A stretch of 64,000 nt of DNA from JBDSSS01 sp963764195 (GTDB lineage: Bacteria; Actinomycetota; Actinomycetes; Actinomycetales; Dermatophilaceae): the NCBI GenBank assembly GCA_963764195.1, contig CAVXRG010000010.1, positions 1,116,001-1,180,000 of the forward strand, written 5' to 3'. The notes under the pieces were generated by a model. That model had not been told where the DNA came from and made no database searches. It was given only the letters and a program-made list of their open reading frames with translations. This document shows, piece by piece, positions 46,731-55,521 of this stretch. Each line of letters opens with the position of its first letter. Position 1 is the first letter of the stretch. The position numbers and the translations under genes are program-made.

Positions 46731-47786
46731 TCACGCCTCACCCTTCGCGCGGGCGAGGTCGCGGGGCGTGCCGACGTCGATCCACTCCGAGGCGATCGGC
46801 CAGGCGGTGACGACCTCGCCGCGGTCGAGGCACTCCTCGACGAGACCCGGCATCGTGCTCGGGCGGCCCTCGGGCAGCCAGGCGAGCGTGCGCGGCTCGA
46901 CGCAGTAGACGGCGGCGTTGATGTCGAAGCTCAGGGTCGGCTTCTCCGAGACCGACGTGACCCGCCCGCCGTCGCTCTCGACGACGCCGAAGGGGACCTC
47001 GTGCTGGTAGGTCCGCGTGCCGACGGTCACTGCGGCGCCGGTGCGCCGGTGGGTGTCGAGCAGCGAACCGGCGTCGAACTCGACCATGAGGTCGCCGTTC
47101 ATGACGATGACGGGCAGCTCGAGGTCGGGCCGCTCGGCCCGGAGGATCGTCAGCGAGCCGGCCGTGCCGAGCGGGCGGTCCGGGTCCTCCCGGAGGTAGC
47201 GGATCGAGCAGCCGAGGCGCGAGCCGTCCCCGAGATGCTCCTCGACCCGATCGGCGAGGTAGTTGACGCTGACGTAGATCTCGCGGATGCCGTCACCGAC
47301 GAGCCCGAGGACGATCCACTCGATGATCGACCGCCCGGCGACGTTCATCAGCGGCTTGGGGGTGTCCCTGGTCAGCTCCCCGAGCCGGGTGCCCCGGCCA
47401 CCGGCCATCACGACGGCGACGTTCGGCAGCGGCGCACCCCCGACGACGTCGGAGAGGGTGTGCAGCCCGAGGAGCGTCCGGTCGTCGGCGAGCTCGGGCA
47501 CGGCCGAGATCCGCAGGGCCTGCATGAGGTCGAGGACGAGCGCCCGGGGGGAGCCGGCCGCGACGTGGTGCGGGCTCGTCGTCGCGTGGCGCAGGGCCGG
47601 CTCGTCGAGGCTCGTGCCGGCGAGGAAGGCTCGCCGGAGGTCGCCGTCGGTGAGCAGGCCGGAGAGGCGGCCGTCGTCGTCGACGAGGAGGCAGACGAGG
47701 GTGGCGCTGCGGTCGATGACCTCGAGCGCGTCGCGGACCGTCGCGTCGACGGGGGCGCACGCGGCCTTCAGGTCTCGCTCCGTCAC
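46731..47786 (-). CDS. CBS-domain nucleotidyltransferase, PtmE-like
   Basis: The 351-residue protein has two N-terminal CBS repeats (about 5-115) and a C-terminal nucleotidyltransferase with VAVVMAGGRGTRLGELT (about 123-139), DTPKPLMNV, VIVMNGDLMVEFD and IDVGTPRDL. In Campylobacter, PtmE (Cj1329) has the same architecture and makes GDP-glucosamine for legionaminate synthesis. The same role is inferred here. The GTG start overlaps the stop of the legG gene by 4 bp. The gene is followed by a 64-bp gap before legB. Confidence 0.85.
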   Translation of the reverse strand: MTERDLKAACAPVDATVRDALEVIDRSATLVCLLVDDDGRLSGLLTDGDLRRAFLAGTSLDEPALRHATTSPHHVAAGSPRALVLDLMQALRISAVPELADDRTLLGLHTLSDVVGGAPLPNVAVVMAGGRGTRLGELTRDTPKPLMNVAGRSIIEWIVLGLVGDGIREIYVSVNYLADRVEEHLGDGSRLGCSIRYLREDPDRPLGTAGSLTILRAERPDLELPVIVMNGDLMVEFDAGSLLDTHRRTGAAVTVGTRTYQHEVPFGVVESDGGRVTSVSEKPTLSFDINAAVYCVEPRTLAWLPEGRPSTMPGLVEECLDRGEVVTAWPIASEWIDVGTPRDLARAKGEA

Positions 47787-49057
47787 GACGCGTCCTCCGT
47801 CTCGTCGGGGTCGTCGGGCTTGTCGGGGTCGTCGGTGTCGTCGGTGTCGTCGGGGTGGTGGGGGTCGTGCGGTGCGGGGGCGTCCACGAAGGGCTTGACC
47901 CGCTCGGCGCCGACCGCTCCCCGAACGATAGCGAGGATCCGGTCGCTGGCCCCACCGGACCCGTAGGGGTTGACGGCGGCCGCGGTCCGCGCCCGCCCCG
48001 GCTCCGACAGCACCTCGCGCAGACCCTCGCGCACGGCCTCGCGGCCCTCGGCGACGTGGACGACGTTGGCGCCGCTCAGCCGACCCCGCTGCCGCTCCCC
48101 CACGTCGACCGCGCCGACGTGGACGCTCGCCGCCTCGATGATCCCCGAGCTCGAGTTGCCGACGACGACGTCGGCAGCCGTGAGCACACGCGGGTAGTCA
48201 CGGCCCAGGGCCTCGACGAGGACCAGCCGTGGCTCGCGCTCCGCGAGGTCGAGCAGGGCGGCGAGGATCGCCTCGCGGCCGTCGTCCATCCCGGGGTGGG
48301 TGGCGATGACCGTGCCCCCGAGCTCGAGGGTCGCGCTCGCGGCCTCGGCGGCCCAGCGCCCGACGGGGCTCTCCCGCCGGGCGGTGGGCGGGTGGTAGGT
48401 GAGGATCGAGAGCGGTCGCCGGACGGCGTCGACTCCGAGCAGCGCGGCGATCTCCTCGTCGGGCAGGGGCACCGCCCCGGCCAGCCGGTCCAGGCCCGGG
48501 GCACCCGTCACGTGGACCCGCTCCGGGGGCTCGCCGAGCTGGGCGAGGCGGGCCGCCGCGTCGGCCGAGGCGACGCAGTGGACGTCGGCGAGCTTGGTCA
48601 CCGCGTGACGGACCCTCTCGTCGAGGGCGCCCTCGGTGACCTCGCCGCCGTGCAGGTGCACGACGGGGATGCCGAGGACCACGGCGGGGGGCACGACCCA
48701 GAGCAGCTCCCACCGGTCCCCGAGGACGATCAGCGCGTCGACGGCGAGCCGCTGCAGCGCCTCGCCCGTGCCCCGGCCGATCTCCGCGCCCTGCGCGACC
48801 TGGTCGGCCGGCGAGAGCCGCGACAGGGGTGGCGCGACGGCGACGACCCGGCTGCGCCACTGCTCCGGCGACAGCGTCGGGGGCAGGGCGCGCGCGAGGT
48901 CGTCGGCGGCATACGTCACGCCGGTGAGGACGTGCAGGTCGACGCCGTCGGCCGCGGCGAGGACCTCGAGGACCGGCGACAGCGGCCCGAGGTCGGCCCG
49001 CGTCCCGACGAAGACGGCGACGCTGACCGGTGCGGGCGCCGGGTCCGGCTCAGTCAT
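47783..49057 (-). CDS. legG: LegG/NeuC-type hydrolysing NDP-sugar 2-epimerase
   Basis: The 424-residue GT-B-like enzyme has VAVFVGTRADLGPL at the N-terminus, VVHLHGGEVTEGALDERVRHA, a C-terminal SILTYHPPT segment and VVGNSSSGIIEAAS, all typical of UDP-GlcNAc 2-epimerases that release the NDP. It would produce the 2,4-diacetamido-mannose precursor. The C-terminal 30 residues form an Asp/Pro/Thr-rich tail encoded by near-repeats. The start overlaps the end of legI by 8 bp (ATGACTGA). Confidence 0.88.
   Translation of the reverse strand: MTEPDPAPAPVSVAVFVGTRADLGPLSPVLEVLAAADGVDLHVLTGVTYAADDLARALPPTLSPEQWRSRVVAVAPPLSRLSPADQVAQGAEIGRGTGEALQRLAVDALIVLGDRWELLWVVPPAVVLGIPVVHLHGGEVTEGALDERVRHAVTKLADVHCVASADAAARLAQLGEPPERVHVTGAPGLDRLAGAVPLPDEEIAALLGVDAVRRPLSILTYHPPTARRESPVGRWAAEAASATLELGGTVIATHPGMDDGREAILAALLDLAEREPRLVLVEALGRDYPRVLTAADVVVGNSSSGIIEAASVHVGAVDVGERQRGRLSGANVVHVAEGREAVREGLREVLSEPGRARTAAAVNPYGSGGASDRILAIVRGAVGAERVKPFVDAPAPHDPHHPDDTDDTDDPDKPDDPDETEDAS
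47811..47870. repeat. GTCGTCGG-type low-complexity repeat at the 3' end of legG
   Basis: Imperfect GTCGTCGGGG/GGTGTCGTCGG units encode the Asp/Pro-rich C-terminal tail of the LegG-like protein. Confidence 0.75.
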
Positions 49058-50114
49058 CGAGGTCGGCGACGGTGAGGGGCTCCCCGTGGGCGACGTCGCG
49101 CCGCAGCCGGCGACCGGCCACCTCGACGGCGGGGCTGATGCCCCCCTCCGGTCGGAGCAACGACAGGTCCTCGCGGGTGACGGCGGTGCCCGCCGTGAGG
49201 TCGCGCGCGGCGTGCCACGAGCGGCGCACGAGGGCGGCGTTCTCCTCCTCGGAGGGCATCCGGCGCTTCCGCCCGTCACCGAGGGCGCGAGCCAGGGCCT
49301 TGGTCTCGTGGACGTAGTCGGTGAGCTCGTCCGGCTCGAGGCTGGCGGTGTGGTCGGGCCCCGGCAGCGTGCGGTCGGTCGTGAAGTGCTTCTCGAGGAT
49401 CGGTGCACCGAGGGCCACCGCCCCGAGGGCCGTCGTCAGGCCGGGCGTGTGGTCCGACCACCCCACCGGCACCCCGTGCCGCTCGGCGAGGCGGGGGATG
49501 ACGCGCAGGTTGCACTCCTCGACGGGGGCCGGATAGGCCGAGACGCAGTGGAACAGGACGAGACCGGGCACGCCGTCGCAGGCCTCGACCGCCCGGGCGA
49601 CCTCGTCCTCGGTGCCCATCCCGGTCGAGACGAGCAGGGTCACCCCGAGGGAGGCGAGGGCCCGGAGGTAGGGCAGGTTGGTCAGCTCGCCCGAGCTCAC
49701 CTTGAGCGCCCTCAGGCCGAGGGCGACGAGCATCTCGGCGCTGTCGGTGTCGAACGGCGTCGAGAGGAAGGCGATGCCCCGGTCGTGGGCGTGGTCACGC
49801 AGCTCGGCCCACGCCGTCTCGGGGAGGGTGAGCGCCTCGAGCAGGCTGCGCTGGTCGCTGCTGCCTCCCCGGTCGCGCTGGTAGGGCGTCGTCGCCGCGG
49901 TCGACGAGACGAGCTTGTCGGGCGAGAAGGTCTGGAACTTCACGGAGTCCGCGCCGGAGGCGACCGCGACGTCGATGAGCCGGTGGGCGAGGTCGACGTC
50001 GCCGTTGTGGTTGACCCCGACCTCGGCGATGACGTGCACCGCGTCCCCGTCGGGGACGAGGGCGTCGCCGATCCGGACGGCGGCGACCTCGCTCTGGCCC
50101 AGCGCAGCGGTCAT
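49050..50114 (-). CDS. legI: LegI/NeuB-family nonulosonate synthase
   Basis: The 354-residue enzyme condenses a 6-carbon N-acylated sugar with phosphoenolpyruvate to give the 9-carbon acid. Motifs are VHVIAEVGVNHNGDVDLA, VKFQTFSPDKLVS, the active-site ALKVSSGELTNLPYLR, VGWSDHTPG and ILEKHFTTDRTLPGPDH, followed by a C-terminal SAF/antifreeze-like domain (about 290-350). This is the strongest marker that the locus makes a sialic-acid-like sugar. The ATG overlaps the acyltransferase stop (ATGA). Confidence 0.94.
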   Translation of the reverse strand: MTAALGQSEVAAVRIGDALVPDGDAVHVIAEVGVNHNGDVDLAHRLIDVAVASGADSVKFQTFSPDKLVSSTAATTPYQRDRGGSSDQRSLLEALTLPETAWAELRDHAHDRGIAFLSTPFDTDSAEMLVALGLRALKVSSGELTNLPYLRALASLGVTLLVSTGMGTEDEVARAVEACDGVPGLVLFHCVSAYPAPVEECNLRVIPRLAERHGVPVGWSDHTPGLTTALGAVALGAPILEKHFTTDRTLPGPDHTASLEPDELTDYVHETKALARALGDGRKRRMPSEEENAALVRRSWHAARDLTAGTAVTREDLSLLRPEGGISPAVEVAGRRLRRDVAHGEPLTVADLDD

Positions 50115-50809
50115 CGGGAGGCTCCTCGGGTCTGGACGGTCTGCTGGGTGGCGCGGTCGGTGGGGTGCTGGGTGGTGCGATCGGTGGTCTGCCCTCGGGC
50201 GGGCACGCCGACGACGGTCCGCCCGTCGGGCACGTCGGTGGTCACGACGGCCCCCGCCCCGACCGTCACGCCGGCACCGACGACGATGCCGGGCAGGATC
50301 CGGGCGCCGCTGCCGACGAAGGTCCGGGCACCGATGGTCACCCCGCCGAGGACACACGCGCCGGGCGCGACGTGGCTGCCGTCCCCCACCGTGCAGTCGT
50401 GCTCGACGACGGCGCCGGTGTTGACGATGACCCCGGCCCCGACGGTCGTAGCCGGTCCGACGTGGGCGTGCTCGAGCACGACGGTGCCCTCACCGAGCCG
50501 GCTGCGCAGGGAGACCGTGGCGGTCACGGCGATGACGGTCGGGACCCGGACGCCGTCCGCGGCGATCGCCCGGACGAGGTTGAGCCGGGCCGGGTTGGCA
50601 CCGATGGCGACGACGGCCCGCAGGCTGTCGGCGTGGACCCGCTCGAGGGCCTGGAGGTCGTCCTCGAGGCACTCGACGTGCCACGAGCCGGGGGCGGCCA
50701 CTCCGGAGACGGCCACCACCCGGCCGCCCGAGCGCTCGATGACGTCGACGACGGCGCGCGCGTGGCCGCCGGCACCGAAGACGACCCAGCCGGGTCCGCG
50801 GGCTGCCAC
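50111..50809 (-). CDS. NeuD/PglD-like sugar acyltransferase (candidate LegH)
   Basis: The 232-residue protein has a Rossmann-like N-terminal domain (VVFGAGGHARAVVDVIERSG) and a left-handed beta-helix of hexapeptide repeats (about 100-205: VIVNTGAVVEHDC, VAPGACVLGGVTIG, VGSGARILPGIVVG), typical of PglD and NeuD. In this locus it may N-acetylate the 4-amino group, the LegH step, or O-acetylate the product. The GTG at 50809 starts 1 nt after the glycosyltransferase stop. Confidence 0.85.
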   Translation of the reverse strand: MAARGPGWVVFGAGGHARAVVDVIERSGGRVVAVSGVAAPGSWHVECLEDDLQALERVHADSLRAVVAIGANPARLNLVRAIAADGVRVPTVIAVTATVSLRSRLGEGTVVLEHAHVGPATTVGAGVIVNTGAVVEHDCTVGDGSHVAPGACVLGGVTIGARTFVGSGARILPGIVVGAGVTVGAGAVVTTDVPDGRTVVGVPARGQTTDRTTQHPTDRATQQTVQTRGASR

Positions 50810-50810
50810 G

Positions 50811-52247
50811 TCAGGAGTCCCCGGGCCGGCCGTCGGCGCCCGGCGCGCGCAGCGATGCCGCGGCCTCGGAGAGGGCCCCGCCGACCTTGCGGATGTTGTC
50901 GGGCTCGAGCACGGCTGGAACGCGGGGCGGGTCGAGCACGAGGCCCTCCCAGGAGTTGCGGACGTAGTCGTTGACGAACCACTCGTCGATGCGGGCACGG
51001 CTCTCGTGCAACGACTCCCAGCCGCGACGTGCGACGAAGTCGGTGAGGTCGTCGGGCGTCGCGAGGTGGGCGACGTTGCCCAGACCCGACCACGGCATCG
51101 GGGCGCCGGAGACGACGGGCAGGCCGAGCAGGCCGGCCTCGAGGCCGACCGTGCCGGTCGCGGTGACGGTGAAGACGGCCTCCTTCATCAGCTCTCGGGA
51201 GTCGGCGAAGGGGTCGATCGCGGCGATGCCGGGGTGGGCGTCGAACTGGGGCCAGTAGTCGGGGTCGCGGCGCCACATGAAGTGGGCGTGTTCCTTGACC
51301 GCGACACCGATGCCGAGCGGCGCAAGGGCGTCGGCGAGCACCTTTGCGGTGTAGGCCTGGTCGCGCCACTCCTGGCCCATGACGTCGGCGCTGGACTCGG
51401 GCTGCACCTGGAGCGGGAGGAAGACGAACGTCTCCGGCACGGGGTCCCAGCGGCGGCTCGAGTACTCCCGCAGGTTGAGCCGGGCCTTGACCGGGTTGAG
51501 CCAGGGAAGCCGCGCGTAGTCGCTCGGTCGCGGCAGCTGGAGGTTGGCGCCGCGGTCGACGGCGAACTCCTTGACCCGGTCGCTCGCGAGCCGCCAGATC
51601 TCCTGACCGGACTCGACCTTGAGGTTGCGCGCGTAGCCCATCGGCCGCCCGTGCTCGGCGCGCCAGCCCTCGATGAACGCCTCCCCTGCCGCGATGGCGG
51701 ACGGGTCCTCGCCGGGGCGCTCCCAGAGCGTGATCCCCTTCGGCGTGCCGATCAGGCCGAAGCGGTCCGACGGCAGCCGGATGCCGCGCGGCCAGGTGGC
51801 GAGGCCGCCGTGGTGCGTGACGAGCCCGGCCGTCAGCAGCTCGGAGGTCACGGTGAACTCGACGAGCGCGAGGATCGGTCCGCGCCCCTCGACGGCGGCC
51901 TCGATCTCCTCGGCCGCGAGGTTGAGGAAGTTCATCGCCGTGTCGACGCGGTTGCGGCGCAGGGCACGCTCCGAGACGAGCAGGTCGAGCACGTCGAGAC
52001 CGACACCCGCGCAGGCCCGCTTGAGCGCGGCGTGCGGCGCGAGACCGCTGACGGCGTTGGCCCGGCGGGCCGCGGCATACGGCAGCCGGACGACCGTCGC
52101 GCGGGGCGCGTGGCGCCGGACCCAGGCGAGGTTGGCGTCGGTGCGGACGACGAGGATCAGGTCCTTCGTCTCGAAGCCGGCGTGGACGAGGGCGGGGACG
52201 AGCAGGTCGTCATAGCCCAGCCCCATGTGGACGAGCGGCGTGACCAC
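50811..52247 (-). CDS. Capsule-type GT-B glycosyltransferase-like protein of unknown specificity
   Basis: The 478-residue soluble protein contains long stretches of alternating strands and helices and a C-terminal FTVTATGTVGLEAGLLGLPVVS, like the donor-binding loop of capsule polysaccharide (KpsC/PF05159-like) transferases, with FLPLQVQPES upstream. The start is set at GTG 52247, 8 nt after AAGGAG. A GTG at 52256 would touch the ribosome-binding site. Its position beside the flippase and the nonulosonate genes makes it a candidate for transferring the CMP-sugar to the repeat unit. This is inference. Confidence 0.7.
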   Translation of the reverse strand: MVTPLVHMGLGYDDLLVPALVHAGFETKDLILVVRTDANLAWVRRHAPRATVVRLPYAAARRANAVSGLAPHAALKRACAGVGLDVLDLLVSERALRRNRVDTAMNFLNLAAEEIEAAVEGRGPILALVEFTVTSELLTAGLVTHHGGLATWPRGIRLPSDRFGLIGTPKGITLWERPGEDPSAIAAGEAFIEGWRAEHGRPMGYARNLKVESGQEIWRLASDRVKEFAVDRGANLQLPRPSDYARLPWLNPVKARLNLREYSSRRWDPVPETFVFLPLQVQPESSADVMGQEWRDQAYTAKVLADALAPLGIGVAVKEHAHFMWRRDPDYWPQFDAHPGIAAIDPFADSRELMKEAVFTVTATGTVGLEAGLLGLPVVSGAPMPWSGLGNVAHLATPDDLTDFVARRGWESLHESRARIDEWFVNDYVRNSWEGLVLDPPRVPAVLEPDNIRKVGGALSEAAASLRAPGADGRPGDS

Positions 52248-52298
52248 GGACGGCACTCCTTCGCTTCGTCGGACCGGTCGGGATCGGGCGTCGTCATC

Positions 52299-53684
52299 CT
52301 AGCCTCGGAGCGCGCGAACCACCCTCGGCGCGACGACCGCGCCACCGACGACCATGACCACGAGGACGACGAGGTGCACGGCATACCCCGTGGTCACGCT
52401 CGCGGCGAGGGCTGCGGCCGCCCCGATGGCCATCGCGACCCATGCCGCGCGTGGCCAGCGCAGGTGCCGACGGCCCGAGACCACGGTGAGCAGCGTGAGC
52501 ACGCCGTAGGCGGCGACCTTGGCGACGGCGATCCCGACCAGGCCGGCGCCCGACAGCGCCACGGCGAGACCGACGAGCACGAGCAGCGCGACGAGCGCGT
52601 TGACGGCGAGCCGGCCGGTGCGCTCGGCGTCGAGGACGGCGAGCGAGGACCCCTGGTAGACCATGTAGACGACGGAGACGAGGCAGAGCAGCGACGCGGC
52701 CGAGGCGATGGCCGCCACGTCGAACCCGTCGCCGGTGAGGACCGCGGCGACGAACGGGGACGCCGCGGCGACGAGGCCGGCACCGACGACGACGACGCCG
52801 ACGAGGCCCGCCCCCGTCGTCGCGGTCCACGACCAGCGGTCGGCCGGCGGGCGCGAGAGCACGAGGGGTCCCCAGGCGTTGAAGAGCGCCACCGCGAGGA
52901 CGAAGGGGATGTTGCCGATCTGCAGCGCGACCTGGTACTCGCCCGCCGCCACCGACCCGAGCAGCCAGCGGGCCAGCAGCACGTCGCCGGAGAGCAGTCC
53001 GAGCATCGCGGCCGCCTGGGGCAGCAGCGGCGCCGCGAGACGGACGCCGGCGCGCACCCGCGTCGGCTCCGCGGTCGGGGGCAGCGGCCGGCCGAGGACG
53101 ACGGCCAGCAGCGCGGCCGCGGCGACCACCGAGGCGTATGCCGTGAGGTAGCGTCCCGCGCTCGCGTCGCCGCGTGCCGCGAGCACCCCGGCCAGCTGGG
53201 CGCCGACCGTGGCGAGGACGGCCAGGGCGAGGAAACGCCACGGCTGCAGGCGAGCCCGCATCAGGGTCTGCCCGGAGACGACGGTCGTCAGGGACACGGC
53301 CGCGAGCAGGAGCGGCAGCCACTGGGAGAGGTCGGCGTGGTCGGCCGCGGCCAGGCCGAGCGCGAGGACCAGACCGGTCGCCCCGAGGGCGAGGGCGAGC
53401 AGGACCATCGTGCCGGCGAGGGCCCGTGCCACGCGGGGACCGTCGGCGCCGCGGTGGTGCTCGCGGAGGATCACCTGGGGCAGGCCGGCGGCGGCGATCG
53501 TGCCGACCATCTGGACGACGACGAGCCCGGTGGCGACCCGACCGAACTCCGCGGCGCCGAGGACCCGGGTCGCGAAGGGCAGCACGAGCAGCACGCCGAG
53601 GCCCTGGAGGGCGGTCCCGACGAGGTAGACGACCGAGTGTGCCCCCAGCGAGCCGGGGGCCGGGAGGTCACGGTGATCTGCCAC
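52299..53684 (-). CDS. Wzx-like oligosaccharide flippase
   Basis: The 461-residue protein has about 12-14 transmembrane helices in the polysaccharide-synthase/MATE arrangement (VVYLVGTALQGLGVLLVLPFATRVLGAAEFG; VLLARWLLGSVAAGEYQVALQIGNIPFV). Such proteins flip lipid-linked glycans across the membrane. The GTG start lies 7 nt after a TAGGTT hexamer, so it can start a leaderless minus-strand transcript, divergent from the ptmF-like gene. Confidence 0.88.
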   Translation of the reverse strand: MADHRDLPAPGSLGAHSVVYLVGTALQGLGVLLVLPFATRVLGAAEFGRVATGLVVVQMVGTIAAAGLPQVILREHHRGADGPRVARALAGTMVLLALALGATGLVLALGLAAADHADLSQWLPLLLAAVSLTTVVSGQTLMRARLQPWRFLALAVLATVGAQLAGVLAARGDASAGRYLTAYASVVAAAALLAVVLGRPLPPTAEPTRVRAGVRLAAPLLPQAAAMLGLLSGDVLLARWLLGSVAAGEYQVALQIGNIPFVLAVALFNAWGPLVLSRPPADRWSWTATTGAGLVGVVVVGAGLVAAASPFVAAVLTGDGFDVAAIASAASLLCLVSVVYMVYQGSSLAVLDAERTGRLAVNALVALLVLVGLAVALSGAGLVGIAVAKVAAYGVLTLLTVVSGRRHLRWPRAAWVAMAIGAAAALAASVTTGYAVHLVVLVVMVVGGAVVAPRVVRALRG

Positions 53685-53691
53685 GATGGTG

Positions 53692-53697
53692 AACCTA
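53692..53697 (-). promoter_or_regulatory. Putative -10 element (TAGGTT) for leaderless flippase mRNA
   Basis: TAGGTT on the minus strand lies 7 nt before the GTG at 53684, in the 42-bp divergent gap of the leg locus. Confidence 0.5.
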
Positions 53698-53726
53698 CTA
53701 GGGGCTGGAGGTCGGGTGAGCACGAC

Positions 53727-54728
53727 GTGAGCGTCGACGTCGTCGTGCGCGGCTCCGGGTCCATCGGGCAGCGGCACGCCCGCGTCCTGCGCGAGCTGGG
53801 CGCCGAGGTCGCCCTGTGGCCGGTGCGCGACCGTGGTCTGCGGGGCGAGCAGCGCCTCGACGCGGCCACCGGCGCCCGGCTGCTCGACGACGCGACGGGT
53901 CCCGGGGCGCTGGCCCGCGCCGACCTCGTCGTCGTCTCCACCGACACCGCCCGCCACGTCGCGGACACCCTCGCCGCGCTCGACGCCGGTGCCGGCCGGG
54001 TCCTCGTCGAGAAGCCGGTCGCGCCGACCGCGGCCGAGGCGGACGTCCTGACGCGGCACCCCCGCGCGGACGCGGTCCACGTCGCGGCGCCGCTGCGGGC
54101 GCACGAGTCGCTGCGTCACCTCGCCGCCGCCCTCCACCTCGTCGGCACCCCCGTGTCGGCGCACGTCTGGTGCCAGTCCTGGCTGCCCGACTGGAGACCG
54201 GACCGGGACTACCGGCAGTCCTACTCGGCGCGGCGGCACGAGGGCGGGGTGCTGCGTGACCTCGTCCACGAGATCGACTACGCGACGCTCCTGCTCGGCG
54301 ACCCGCTGCTGGCCGGTGCGATCCTCGACCACGGCGGCCCGCTCGAGATGGCTGCGGAACAGGCGGCGACGCTGCTCTGGTCGACGTCGTCGGCCTCGGC
54401 CGTCACGGTCCGGCTCGACTACGTGACCCGGCCCGCGGCCCGCGGCATCGTCGTGCGGGGCCCCGAGGGGACGCTCGAGTGGGCGGTCGCCACCGCCACG
54501 GTGCGCCAGACCGACCGCCTCGGCGAGGTCACCGAGCTGGCCTTCCCCCACGACCTCGACCGGGACGCCGTGATGACGACCCAGGCGCGTGCCCTGCTGG
54601 GCGAAGGCGGTGCGGGCGAACGGCACACCGGGGCCCCGGCGACCCTCCGCGAGGCCGTCGCGGCCGTCGCGCTCTGCGACGCGGCACGGACCCTCGCCGC
54701 CCGACCCCGTCCCGAGGAGACCCCATGA
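53727..54728 (+). CDS. Gfo/Idh/MocA-family oxidoreductase, PtmF-like by position
   Basis: The 333-residue protein has a Rossmann fold start VVVRGSGSIGQRHARVLRELG, the Gfo/Idh motif VLVEKPVAPT, and a C-terminal domain with GGVLRDLVHEIDYATLLLGD. In Campylobacter the ptmE-ptmF-ptmB-ptmA order places an oxidoreductase of this kind before the CMP-legionaminate synthetase, as here. The exact reaction is not known to me. The GTG at 53727 has GGAGG too far upstream, so initiation is unusual. The stop overlaps the ATG of legF (ATGA). Confidence 0.82.
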   Translation: MSVDVVVRGSGSIGQRHARVLRELGAEVALWPVRDRGLRGEQRLDAATGARLLDDATGPGALARADLVVVSTDTARHVADTLAALDAGAGRVLVEKPVAPTAAEADVLTRHPRADAVHVAAPLRAHESLRHLAAALHLVGTPVSAHVWCQSWLPDWRPDRDYRQSYSARRHEGGVLRDLVHEIDYATLLLGDPLLAGAILDHGGPLEMAAEQAATLLWSTSSASAVTVRLDYVTRPAARGIVVRGPEGTLEWAVATATVRQTDRLGEVTELAFPHDLDRDAVMTTQARALLGEGGAGERHTGAPATLREAVAAVALCDAARTLAARPRPEETP

Positions 54729-55517
54729 CCGAGCTGACCGAGCTGACCGAGCTGCCCGAGCTGACCGAGCCAGACCGACCAGCGCATCCTCGCCGTCATC
54801 CCGGCACGGGGCGGCTCGAAGGGCCTGCCGGGCAAGAACGTCCGCGAGCTCTTCGGCCTGCCCCTGATCGCCCACAGCATCAAGGCCGCCGCGATGTCGC
54901 CGGTCGTCACCCGCTGCGTCGTGTCGACCGACTCGGAGCAGATCGCGGAGGTCGCCCGCCACCACGGCGGCGACGTGCCCTTCCTGCGGCCCCCCGAGCT
55001 CGCCCGGGACGACACCCCGATGGCGCCCGTCGTGCGGCACGCGCTCGCCGAGGTCGAGCGGCAGGAGGGCCGCGCCTACGACGCCGTGCTCCTGCTCGAC
55101 CCGACGAGCCCGGCTCGGGTCCCCGACCAGCTGACGGCTGCCGCGACGAGGCTGCGCGAGCACCCGGACCTCGACGGGGTCGTCAGCGTCTCCGAGCCGA
55201 CCTTCAACCCGGTCTGGGTCGGCGTCCAGCCCGACGGGTCCCCGGCCGGAACGCTCGAGCGATTCTTCGCGTCGGGCACCGGGGTGACCCGCCGCCAGGA
55301 GATGGGCCGCTACCTGCGGATCAACGGCAACTTCTACCTCTGGCGTGCCGACTTCGTCCGCCGGCTCGAGAGCTCCTGGTTCGACGAGGGGACGCACGCC
55401 GGCGCGGAGATCCCTGAGTCCCAGTCGTTCTCGATCGACGACGAGTACGAGTTCCGGCTCATCGAGGCCCTCATCGTGGCCCGCATCATCACCCTGCCCT
55501 GGATCGACCGGGGCTGA
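54725..55517 (+). CDS. legF: CMP-legionaminate/CMP-nonulosonate synthetase with apparent 5' frameshift
   Basis: The catalytic part (54783-55517) encodes RILAVIPARGGSKGLPGKN, then LLLDPTSPARVPDQL and GNFYLWRA, typical of acylneuraminate cytidylyltransferases that activate nonulosonic acids with CTP. The only start codon near, ATG 54725 (overlapping the previous stop, ATGA), is in a different frame. It reads Met-Thr-Glu-Leu repeats and then runs off frame. Removing the A at 54772 joins the two frames cleanly (Glu-Pro-Thr-Asp-Gln-Arg-Ile). The gene is therefore frameshifted, mis-sequenced or recoded. No start codon exists in the catalytic frame upstream of the motif. Confidence 0.8.
54731..54766 (+). 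repeat. Four tandem copies of a 9-bp unit (GAGCTGACC) at the 5' end of legF
   Basis: Units at 54731, 54740, 54749 (variant GAGCTGCCC) and 54758 encode Glu-Leu-Thr repeats directly after the start codon and immediately before the apparent frameshift. Confidence 0.9.
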
Positions 55518-55521
55518 GACG

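Noticed and set aside
48636..53726. A very long plus-strand open frame antisense to the leg genes
   Set aside because: It is a by-product of high G+C. The translation is low-complexity Arg/Gly/Asp-rich and lies opposite real, motif-bearing genes. Only its last part (53727-54728) is a gene.
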